Of a stretch of DNA of 10,510 nucleotides, positions 1 to 5,945 are shown piece after piece. The stretch comes from Bacillota bacterium (GTDB lineage: Bacteria > Bacillota > Peptococcia > Peptococcales > Peptococcaceae). The stretch spans positions 1 through 10,510 of the forward strand of contig JAEZVS010000160.1 in assembly GCA_023443145.1 (NCBI GenBank), read 5' to 3'. A program made the translations under genes and the position numbers. Numbering within the stretch: the first letter of the stretch is position 1; the number at the start of each line of letters is the position of its first letter. The notes beneath the pieces are model-generated. The model was not told where the DNA came from. It did not search any database and saw nothing but the letters and a program-made list of their open reading frames with translations.

Positions 1-1029
1 GCCTTCTTCAGTAGAAGCAAAGCCGCATTGAGGGCTGAGGCAAATTTGGTCCATGGGCACAAGCTTGGCTGCTTCTTCCACACGGCGAAGCACCGTGTCT
101 CTATCTTCCATGACTCCGGTTTTGGTGGTGACCAACCCCAGCACAATCTTTTGATTTTTTAAATGGCGCAAAGGCGCAAAACTGCCGGAACGCTCGTCGT
201 CGTATTCTAAAAAGAAGCCGTCAAAGTTTTCCATGCCCAGCAAACGTTCTGCGATGACTTCGTAAGAGCCTTCATAAAGCCAGTTGCTCATAAAGTTGCC
301 TTTGCACATATGGGTGGTGAGGCTCATGTCGCGGGGACGCTGGGCGATGGCTCTTTCCATCACATCGGCAAAGCGGTTGATGAGCGTGGGAATATCATAG
401 CCTAAGTCGGTCAGGCTTTTGGCGTGTTCCGCCGACATAAAGGAACCCCAGCTGGTATCGTCCAACTGTAAATAGCGGCAACCTGCATCATAGAACGCAC
501 GAATGGCATCCTGATAGGTTTTGACCAACGCTTCTTCAAAGGCTTCAACATTTTTATATACAGGACGAGCGCGATACTGAGGGGCCTTGAGCATACAGCT
601 TAGATAGATCATACCCGGACCGGGAATGGTCTGCTTCACCAATCGATCGCCGGCAATGGCCTGATTGCGGCGATAATGCTCTAAAAACGGATGGTCGGCA
701 GTAAAAGCCAGGGGACCGCTCACATAGGCGCTTTCCATCTTGCGTCCGGTGGCGCCGAAACCGTCCACCACAATGTCGTACTTGGTGATGCCCGAAAGAC
801 CGGCAATAAAATCGAGATGCCACCACTTGCGCCGAAATTCGCCGTCGGTGACGGCGTTGAGCCCAACTTCGGTTTCCTTATCCATCAAATCGGAAATGGC
901 CTTGTCTTCTATTTCCGTAAGAGCGGCCCGATCTATTTTGCCATCTTTAAAATTCTTGCGTGCTTCTTTCAGCTCCGGCGGTCGCAAAAAACTGCCTACG
1001 ATATCAAAACGAAAAGGTGCATTCGGCAT
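1..1029 (-). CDS. Cobalamin-independent methionine synthase, MetE C-terminal-domain (YxjG/YxjH-like) protein, 3' end cut by the window
   Basis: Open reading frame of 343 codons without a stop, running off the left edge. It starts at an ATG preceded by a GGGAGGAG ribosome binding site 8 nt upstream. The protein resembles the single-domain YxjG/YxjH branch of the MetE family (about 375 residues), so roughly 30 C-terminal residues are missing. The likely role is methyl transfer to homocysteine or a related thiol to make methionine. The zinc-site residues are visible: His240 and Cys242 in TTHMCKGNF, Glu275 in FFLEYDDERSG and Cys335 in LSPQCGFAST, matching H641/C643/E665/C726 of E. coli MetE. An N-terminal VGSFLRP motif and LQLDDTSWG near residue 188 also fit. 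The folate-binding N-terminal half of full-length MetE is absent, so the methyl donor cannot be stated. It follows the carboxypeptidase gene after 78 nt. No SAM riboswitch fits in that gap. Confidence 0.9.
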   Translation of the reverse strand, partial: MPNAPFRFDIVGSFLRPPELKEARKNFKDGKIDRAALTEIEDKAISDLMDKETEVGLNAVTDGEFRRKWWHLDFIAGLSGITKYDIVVDGFGATGRKMESAYVSGPLAFTADHPFLEHYRRNQAIAGDRLVKQTIPGPGMIYLSCMLKAPQYRARPVYKNVEAFEEALVKTYQDAIRAFYDAGCRYLQLDDTSWGSFMSAEHAKSLTDLGYDIPTLINRFADVMERAIAQRPRDMSLTTHMCKGNFMSNWLYEGSYEVIAERLLGMENFDGFFLEYDDERSGSFAPLRHLKNQKIVLGLVTTKTGVMEDRDTVLRRVEEAAKLVPMDQICLSPQCGFASTEEG

Positions 1030-1056
1030 GACGATGTCTCCTCCCAATGAATTGAT

Positions 1057-1085
1057 TTAAAGGTGCGGATCGTCCGCATCTTTAA
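1057..1085. terminator. Palindromic hairpin, possible weak (bidirectional) terminator
   Basis: TGCGGA-TCG-TCCGCA (1064-1078) is a perfect 6-bp stem with a 3-nt loop. It is extended by a G/T wobble and by TTAAAG/CTTTAA flanks into a stem of about 13 bp. On the minus strand it lies between the carboxypeptidase stop codon and the methionine synthase ribosome binding site. The U-run after the hairpin is short (CTTTAAAT), so termination may be partial. Calling it a terminator is an inference from position and shape. It could equally be an operator or an mRNA processing site. Confidence 0.45.
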
Positions 1086-1107
1086 GGTTATGTGGCCCAT
1101 GGGGCAT

Positions 1108-2367
1108 TTATTTTTTGTCAAAAATAATATCATAGAGATGCATGGCATCTTCAAAAACAGGGTGATAGTTTTGGGTATCGCCGCGGGCACGGAGCGTCAC
1201 CGCAATGGCTTGGCGCCCATCGGTTGAGCGTGCCACAGAGGCCAGGCAAAGACCCGCCTCCGGCGTATAGCCCGTCTTGCCGCCAATAATGTTATACGGA
1301 TGACGTTTGAGCTCGTCAGCAAAAATCTTTTCCTGCACCGCCACCGTATGGGAAAAACTAAGCCCTTTGGGGTGCTGCGCGGTGGGCGCCGTGGTGTGGC
1401 TCTTGGCCGTCACCACTTGGCGAAAGGTTTTGTTTTTCATGCCTTCTCGAAGAAGAAGGGCCATGTCTTTAGCCGTCGTCACCTGTTTGGGATTGTGGGC
1501 CCCGGTGGCGTTGGTAAAGTAGGTGTTGGTCATGCCCAGTTTTTCTGCGGCTTGATTCATTTTGCGCACAAAAGCGCCCATATCATCGGCAGAAATCAGG
1601 GCCAGGGTTTGGGCGGCATCGGCGCCTGAGGGTAAAATCATGGCATAGAGCACATCTTCCAAGGGCAAGGCTTCACCCGGTATCAATCCGGCAACGGCCA
1701 AATCTTCTTTTTCCAAATTCTGAAACGCCGCTTCCGGCACCACCACTGTGCGTTTTAAGTCTTTGTTTTCCTGCAGAGCCACATAAAGGGTCATAAGCTT
1801 GGTGAGACTGGCGGGATAATGTTTCTCGTCCGCCTTTTTGTTGTAATAGACTTTGTCGCTTTCCATGTCCACCAAAATACCCGCATCGCTTTGAATGGCC
1901 ACCTGCTGACCGGACATACTCGGCGACACCGGATTTTCCGAAAGTATTTCTACTCCGTCATCGGCCGGCGACACCAATCGCACCACACCTGCCACGAAAA
2001 GGAGCGCCATCACCACCAAAAGCACCTTGGCGCGCAGCTTCATGCGCATCCGGCGGCGGCGAGGTGTGCGGGCAGAAGAATTTGTCACCGATTCTTCGGC
2101 CGCTTTCTTACGGCGATAGGCCTCATCCAAACGGGAAGGCCGCCGCCGCTCCGCCAAACGAGCCGCCTCCGCCTGCCGCCATTCGGCATCATATTGTTTG
2201 TTGTAGGGCCGATGGCCGCTTCCGCGATATTGAGCCGACGGCGACGGGCTTCTTGAAGCGCGGTAGAAATACTCTTGAGTGTTTTCCGGCAATCGGCTGC
2301 GGACGGTATCGCGGGCAGGCCGGGTTTGATGAGGGATATCTCTGCGTTCTCTACGCGGCTCAGGCAT
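1108..2367 (-). CDS. D-alanyl-D-alanine carboxypeptidase (penicillin-binding protein, peptidase S11 family) with a long cytoplasmic N-terminal extension
   Basis: Peptidase S11 serine D,D-carboxypeptidase, 419 residues from the chosen ATG. Such enzymes remove the terminal D-Ala from peptidoglycan stem peptides at the outer membrane face. The catalytic motifs are Ser187-Leu-Thr-Lys190 (SxxK, nucleophile), Ser247-Gly-Ala249 (the SxN motif with Ala in place of Asn) and Lys364-Thr-Gly366 (KTG). A hydrophobic segment at residues 114-133 should anchor the protein. Before it lie about 110 Arg/Pro-rich, low-complexity residues, probably disordered and cytosolic. The protein ends about 50 residues after KTG, so the C-terminal beta-domain and amphipathic anchor of DacA/DacF-type enzymes are missing. 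The ATG at 2367 overlaps the upstream methyltransferase stop, suggesting translational coupling. An in-frame GTG at 2379 is an alternative start. The internal Met codons just before the membrane segment lack a ribosome binding site. The family is certain; the exact paralogue name is not. Confidence 0.9.
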   Translation of the reverse strand: MPEPRRERRDIPHQTRPARDTVRSRLPENTQEYFYRASRSPSPSAQYRGSGHRPYNKQYDAEWRQAEAARLAERRRPSRLDEAYRRKKAAEESVTNSSARTPRRRRMRMKLRAKVLLVVMALLFVAGVVRLVSPADDGVEILSENPVSPSMSGQQVAIQSDAGILVDMESDKVYYNKKADEKHYPASLTKLMTLYVALQENKDLKRTVVVPEAAFQNLEKEDLAVAGLIPGEALPLEDVLYAMILPSGADAAQTLALISADDMGAFVRKMNQAAEKLGMTNTYFTNATGAHNPKQVTTAKDMALLLREGMKNKTFRQVVTAKSHTTAPTAQHPKGLSFSHTVAVQEKIFADELKRHPYNIIGGKTGYTPEAGLCLASVARSTDGRQAIAVTLRARGDTQNYHPVFEDAMHLYDIIFDKK

Positions 2368-2989
2368 AGGCCACCACACTCACCCAACGGCCATTGGCAT
2401 GCACGGTGCTCGTCACATAACGAAAGCCTGCCTGTTTTAACCGACTTATGAGTTCATCGTTTGAATAAAAGGCGATGGGAATCAGCGCCTGAATGGCTGC
2501 ATGTTCTTCCGGATTGTCCGAAGTGCGGTGATCTTCGTTGCAGATCATAAAGGCCCCGCCGGGACGCAACACCCGATATACTTCTTGAAAACAGCGGTCC
2601 AAATTCGGCCAATAATAGATGGTCTCGAAAGCCGTCACCACGTCAAAATAATCATCGGCAAAAGGCAGCGCATCCGCACCGGCTTCCAATATTATGCTTT
2701 TTCCGCGCAGCAAGGCCGGCGCATTCCAACGCCGTGCTTCCGCCACTGAAAGGGGCGACAAATCCACACCTGCAGAAAAACCGCCATGAAGGCGGCGACG
2801 CAGCCGGGCCACGTTCCGTCCGCCGCCGCAGCCCACATCCAGTGCCCGCGCGCCTTTGACCGCACCGAGGCTGCGAAAGCCCCAGCGCGACAATTGAGAA
2901 TGAAAGAGATTCATTTTTAGAATCATCAAGCGCCCCCAAAAGGGATCATGGGGCAAGTTGGCATTTTTTATGAGTTGAGTGATTCTCAC
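2360..2989 (-). CDS. Class I SAM-dependent methyltransferase (Methyltransf_11 / UbiE-like), substrate unknown
   Basis: Protein of about 209 residues with a Rossmann-type methyltransferase core. Glycine-rich motif I is ALDVGCGGGRN (about residues 49-59), followed by an acidic residue closing strand 2 (AGVDLSPLS, Asp about 76). ADALPFADDYFDVV (about 106-118) is the adenine-binding and post-motif region, and LRPGG (about 141-145) is the typical motif before strand 5. The first 40 residues carry a small hydrophobic and basic cap (WGRLMILKMNLFHSQLSRWG). No signal peptide or membrane segment is seen, so it is cytosolic. The start is a GTG at 2989, chosen because AGAGGTG lies 6 nt upstream. A GTG at 2998 (three residues longer) has no spaced ribosome binding site. 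It begins 35 nt after thrS and overlaps the carboxypeptidase start, so it probably shares the T-box-controlled transcript. The substrate (small molecule, lipid or other) cannot be deduced. Confidence 0.85.
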   Translation of the reverse strand: MRITQLIKNANLPHDPFWGRLMILKMNLFHSQLSRWGFRSLGAVKGARALDVGCGGGRNVARLRRRLHGGFSAGVDLSPLSVAEARRWNAPALLRGKSIILEAGADALPFADDYFDVVTAFETIYYWPNLDRCFQEVYRVLRPGGAFMICNEDHRTSDNPEEHAAIQALIPIAFYSNDELISRLKQAGFRYVTSTVHANGRWVSVVAYA

Positions 2990-3024
2990 CAAAGACACCT
3001 CTATTCTACAGGCTGAGCAACATG

Positions 3025-4929
3025 TTATCTGCGGCGGGCGGCAATTTCTTCACAAAGAGCCGTTAAGAATGCATCCGGATTTTGGGAACCTTGGTCGCCG
3101 TTCTTATAAGAACGCACCGATACCGTGCCTTCTTCCGCTTCTTTTTGACCCACCACCAGCATATACGGCACTTTTTGTACGGTGGCTTCACGAATCTTAT
3201 AGCCCACTTTTTCGTTGCGGCCATCCACCGTCACCCGCACCCCGCGGGCCTTCATTTGATCTGCCAGCGTGCGGGCATAAGCTCCCTGATCGTCGGTGAT
3301 GGGAAGAATGCGCACCTGTTCCGGTGCAAGCCAGGCCGGAAACGCTCCGGCAAAGTGTTCCACCAAAATACCGATAAAACGCTCCAAACTGCCCATGATG
3401 GCGCGATGCACCATAACGGGGCGGTGTTTTTCACCGTCTTCACCGATGTAGGTCATATCAAATTTTTCGGGCATTTGGAAATCCAACTGAATGGTACCGC
3501 ATTGCCAGGTTCTGCCGATGGAATCTTTTAAGTGGAAATCGATTTTGGGGCCGTAGAACGCACCGTCGCCGGGGTTGATCTTGTAGTCTTTACCCACTTT
3601 TTCCAGCGCATTTTTCAAACCTTCCGTGGCTTTTTCCCAAAGTTCATCAGAACCCATGGCATCTTCCGGTTTGGTGGACAGTTCCACCGCATATTCAAAG
3701 CCGAAGGGCGAATAGATGTTGTCCACCAGCTGCATCACCCCGATGAGTTCTTCTTCAATTTGGTCTTCCCGCATAAAGATATGGGCATCGTCCTGGGTAA
3801 AGGCGCGCACGCGCATCAGGCCGTGAAGTGCGCCGGAAAGCTCATGCCGGTGCACCAACCCCAATTCGGCCCAACGGATGGGCAAATCGCGATAACTGTG
3901 CAGATCTTCATTATAGAGTAAAATGCCGCCCGGACAATTCATCGGTTTAATGGCATAGGGTGATTCGTCAATTTCAGTAAAATACATGTTTTCTTTGTAA
4001 TGATCCCAGTGCCCGCTTTGCTGCCAAAGGCCCCGGCTCATAATCATGGGCGTGCGCACTTCCCCATAATTGGCTTCCCGGTGCAACTCGCGCCAGAAGT
4101 TTTCCAGTTCATTGCGAAGCACCATCCCCTTGGCATGGAAAATGGGAAAGCCCGGCGCCTCGTCCACAAAAGAGAACAGGTCCAGTTCTTTGCCCAAACG
4201 GCGATGGTCACGGCGTTTGGCTTCTTCCAAACGGAAAAGATATTGATCCAGCGCCTCTTGATCGGGAAAGGCGGTGGCATAGACCCGCTGCAGCATTTTA
4301 TTGTGCTCATCTCCGCGCCAATACGCCCCGGCGATGCTCATCACTTTAAGGGCCTTCACCAAACCTGTACGCGGAAGATGGGGACCGGCGCAAAGATCCA
4401 TAAAATCGCCGCTTTCGTAAAGAGAAATATCCTCATCTTCAGGCAGATCGTTGATGAGCTCCACTTTGTAAGACTCGTTCTTTTCTTGGAACAAGCGCAG
4501 CGCTTCTTCCCGGCTGATGATTTTTTTCTCAAAACGGGCATCCCGTTTGATGATTTTTTTCATCTCTTTTTCAATGGCCGGAAAATCGTCGGGTACGAAG
4601 GTGTGGGGGCTGTCAAAATCGTAGTAAAAGCCGTCTTTGGTGGCCGGCCCGATGGCCAGCTTGGTGCCGGGAAAAAGATTCTGCACCGCCTGGGCCAAAA
4701 TATGGGAAGATGAGTGATGAAAGACCCGTTGGCCATCTTCGTCGTCAAAGGTGAGCAGCTCAAGTTCTGCACCGTCGGGCACTTGGGCCATAAGATCCTG
4801 CACCTGACCGTTTACACGCGCAGCCACAGCTGATTTGGCCAGATTTTTCGATATGTCTTTGGCAATGTCCAATGCATTCATTTCTTTGTCGTAAGATCTC
4901 ACACTGCCGTCTTTTAATTGCACCTGCAT
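3025..4929 (-). CDS. thrS: Threonyl-tRNA synthetase
   Basis: Class II aminoacyl-tRNA synthetase that charges tRNA-Thr with threonine in the cytosol. It has 634 residues, the usual bacterial length. Domain order is an N-terminal TGS domain (about 1-61), then the editing domain with HHSSSHIL (His72, His76) and DLCAGPH (Cys180, His184), which clears mischarged Ser-tRNA. The class II catalytic core spans about residues 240-535, and the C-terminal anticodon-binding domain (LAPEQVRILPI onward) covers the last 100 residues. The catalytic zinc ligands are Cys332 (KPMNCPGG), His383 (TQDDAHIF) and His508 (MVHRAIMG). Motif 2 is the VHRHELSGALHGLMRVR region and motif 3 is HRAIMGSLERFIGIL. The ATG start has an AAGGAGG site 7 nt upstream. 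All key residues are present. Expression should rise when uncharged tRNA-Thr accumulates, through the T-box leader upstream. It is first in a probable operon with the methyltransferase and carboxypeptidase. Confidence 0.98.
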   Translation of the reverse strand: MQVQLKDGSVRSYDKEMNALDIAKDISKNLAKSAVAARVNGQVQDLMAQVPDGAELELLTFDDEDGQRVFHHSSSHILAQAVQNLFPGTKLAIGPATKDGFYYDFDSPHTFVPDDFPAIEKEMKKIIKRDARFEKKIISREEALRLFQEKNESYKVELINDLPEDEDISLYESGDFMDLCAGPHLPRTGLVKALKVMSIAGAYWRGDEHNKMLQRVYATAFPDQEALDQYLFRLEEAKRRDHRRLGKELDLFSFVDEAPGFPIFHAKGMVLRNELENFWRELHREANYGEVRTPMIMSRGLWQQSGHWDHYKENMYFTEIDESPYAIKPMNCPGGILLYNEDLHSYRDLPIRWAELGLVHRHELSGALHGLMRVRAFTQDDAHIFMREDQIEEELIGVMQLVDNIYSPFGFEYAVELSTKPEDAMGSDELWEKATEGLKNALEKVGKDYKINPGDGAFYGPKIDFHLKDSIGRTWQCGTIQLDFQMPEKFDMTYIGEDGEKHRPVMVHRAIMGSLERFIGILVEHFAGAFPAWLAPEQVRILPITDDQGAYARTLADQMKARGVRVTVDGRNEKVGYKIREATVQKVPYMLVVGQKEAEEGTVSVRSYKNGDQGSQNPDAFLTALCEEIAARRR

Positions 4930-4967
4930 GGGTACGCCTCCTTAAAATGTCACTGATCAAAATATAC

Positions 4968-5002
4968 AAAAAGGCGCCCTCATCCCATTGGGACGAGAGC
5001 GC
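4968..5002 (-). terminator. Intrinsic terminator of the thrS T-box leader
   Basis: On the minus strand GCGCTCTCGTCCC-AAT-GGGATGAGGGCGC forms a 13-bp stem with two G-U pairs and a 3-nt loop, followed by C and five Ts. It starts a few bases after the T-box sequence, so it competes with the antiterminator that uncharged tRNA-Thr stabilises. Read-through leads after about 40 nt to the thrS ribosome binding site. Confidence 0.95.
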
Positions 5003-5198
5003 TGTATTCCCGTGGTTCCACCCATATTGACTGCCTGTGCAGCCCACTTAAAAGCCGATAACGGCGGCGGCCGTCTGCGGTTGTCCCGCAGCCGCTCCGA
5101 GGTGGTGGCTCCTTGCGGCCGATCGTCCGTTGCTCTCACCATGCAACAGTCTCTGTAACGTTGAACACAGGGCGTCCTCTTCGTGGCGTTTATATATT
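4968..5198 (-). ncRNA. T-box riboswitch leader of thrS (Thr specifier)
   Basis: Untranslated leader that senses uncharged tRNA and controls thrS by transcription attenuation. The conserved T-box GGGTGGAACCACGG lies on the minus strand at about 5023-5010. Its UGGA core should pair with the tRNA acceptor end UCCA. Stem I can be folded by eye. Its distal hairpin is GTTGC-ATGGTGAGA-GCAAC (around 5146-5129), preceded by an AG-rich bulge (ACAGAGAC, about 5156-5149). Lower pairings are CCTGTG/CGCAAGG and GAGG/CCTC. Between these sits an internal loop whose 3' strand carries ACC followed by A (ACC at 5106-5104), the expected threonine specifier read by a GGU anticodon. A GC-rich hairpin (CTGCGG-GACAA-CCGCAG) follows. 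The downstream end is a strong terminator. The element type is very likely; the precise specifier register is inferred from the fold and the downstream gene. Confidence 0.93.
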
Positions 5199-5204
5199 GG
5201 AGAT

Positions 5205-5233
5205 AATATAGCATTAAATACCCAAAAAGTCAA
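5205..5233 (-). promoter_or_regulatory. thrS promoter (sigma-A type)
   Basis: Minus strand -35 TTGACT (5233-5228), 17-bp spacer, -10 TATATT (5210-5205). Transcription should begin near 5198, giving an untranslated leader of about 270 nt that contains the whole T-box element. The -35 box lies only 7 bp from the BirA operator half-site at 5241. Confidence 0.85.
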
Positions 5234-5240
5234 GGGCGGT

Positions 5241-5276
5241 CATTGTTAACCAGTTTTTCATTATTGGTTGACAATG
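5241..5276. promoter_or_regulatory. BirA (biotin repressor) operator of the bioYBDA operon
   Basis: CATTGTTAACC and GGTTGACAATG form an inverted repeat separated by 14 bp. The 11-bp arms match with a single difference (GGTTAACAATG would be perfect). TTGTTAACC-N14-GGTTGACAA agrees with the known binding pattern of DNA-binding BirA in Bacillota and other bacteria. The right arm contains the -35 hexamer of the bioY promoter (TTGACA, 5268-5273), so bound BirA-biotinyl-AMP should block RNA polymerase. BirA itself is not encoded in the window. Confidence 0.93.
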
Positions 5277-5296
5277 GCCGCCACCCTCTGTATGAT
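5268..5296 (+). promoter_or_regulatory. bioYBDA promoter (sigma-A type)
   Basis: -35 TTGACA (5268-5273, consensus), 17-bp spacer, -10 TATGAT (5291-5296). Transcription should start around 5303, leaving a short 5' leader of about 25 nt with no room for a riboswitch. Control is therefore expected at initiation, through the overlapping BirA operator. Confidence 0.92.
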
Positions 5297-5328
5297 GGAC
5301 ACACATCAACATAGAAAAGAGGATCCTT

Positions 5329-5919
5329 ATGACAGAACCGAAAAGCAAATCCCGTGCCCGTCTGTCGGCACGAGACATGAGTTTGGCCGCTATTTTTGTA
5401 GCCCTCATCACCGCCGGCTGTTTTATCCGCGTGCCCTTGCCGGTGATTCCCTTTACTCTGCAATTTTTCTTCACTACCTTGGCCGGAATGATGCTGGGGC
5501 CGCGCCTGGGCGCCATCTCGGTGGCCACCTATGTGGCGCTGGGCCTTTTGGGGCTTCCTGTGTTCACTGCCGGAGGCGGCCCTGCCTACGTGCTGCAGCC
5601 CAGTTTCGGTTATTTGCTCGGCTTCATTTTGGGAGCTTGGCTCACCGGGCGGGTGGCTTTCGGCGGCGCGCCTTCCATGCGCCGTCTGGTGGCCGCCGCT
5701 TTGGCGGGAATGGCCGTTGTATACGCCCTGGGCCTTGTCTATGTGTGGCTCATCAGCCATTTTTATCTGGGCAACAACATGAGCCTGTGGTCTCTTTTGC
5801 TCTACGGCTTTTTTCTGGCGGCTCCCGGTGATGCGGCTCTGTCTTTCCTGGCAGCGGCCGTGGCGCTTCGCTTGCAGCCGACGCTGGCCCGTCTTCAAAG
5901 AAAGTCATCATCTCAGTAA
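5329..5919 (+). CDS. bioY: Biotin transporter BioY (ECF transporter substrate-binding S component)
   Basis: Integral membrane protein of 196 residues, the usual BioY length. It captures biotin (and possibly related vitamers) from outside as the S component of an energy-coupling-factor transporter. The BioY signature GGPAYVLQPSFGYLLGF is at residues 83-99. About six hydrophobic segments are seen (around 18-35, 42-57, 62-80, 92-108, 120-144, 152-182), as is a conserved PGD near residue 166. The N-terminus is short, basic and cytosolic. No ecfA1, ecfA2 or ecfT genes lie nearby, so it probably uses a shared housekeeping energizing module or works alone. The ATG has an AGAGGA site 6-7 nt upstream. 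It is the first gene of the biotin operon, directly behind the BirA-controlled promoter, so uptake and synthesis are switched together. bioB follows after 26 nt. Confidence 0.96.
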   Translation: MTEPKSKSRARLSARDMSLAAIFVALITAGCFIRVPLPVIPFTLQFFFTTLAGMMLGPRLGAISVATYVALGLLGLPVFTAGGGPAYVLQPSFGYLLGFILGAWLTGRVAFGGAPSMRRLVAAALAGMAVVYALGLVYVWLISHFYLGNNMSLWSLLLYGFFLAAPGDAALSFLAAAVALRLQPTLARLQRKSSSQ

Positions 5920-5945
5920 TCGGCTCACGACCAAAGGAGGCGTTT

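Noticed and set aside
691..1050. Open frames on the plus strand opposite the methionine synthase gene
   Set aside because: They are antisense to a gene with all zinc ligands conserved and show no domain or translation signal.
1030..1107. SAM (S-box) riboswitch or T-box for the methionine synthase gene
   Set aside because: The gap is only 78 nt and contains just one simple palindrome, too little for either element.
2360..2989. Methyltransferase as BioC (malonyl-ACP methyltransferase of biotin synthesis)
   Set aside because: It is on the opposite strand from the biotin operon, within the thrS transcript. It is shorter than typical BioC and has only generic class I methyltransferase motifs, so a biotin role is not supported.
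4000..4713. A 237-codon open frame on the plus strand opposite thrS
   Set aside because: It lies wholly antisense to an intact, motif-complete thrS, lacks a convincing ribosome binding site, and its protein has no recognisable domain. GC-rich codon use in thrS explains the open shadow frame.
5230..5898. A 222-codon open frame on the minus strand opposite bioY
   Set aside because: The translation is a low-complexity mix rich in Gln, His, Arg and Gly, typical of a reverse-strand shadow. It would also run through the bioY and thrS promoters and the BirA operator.
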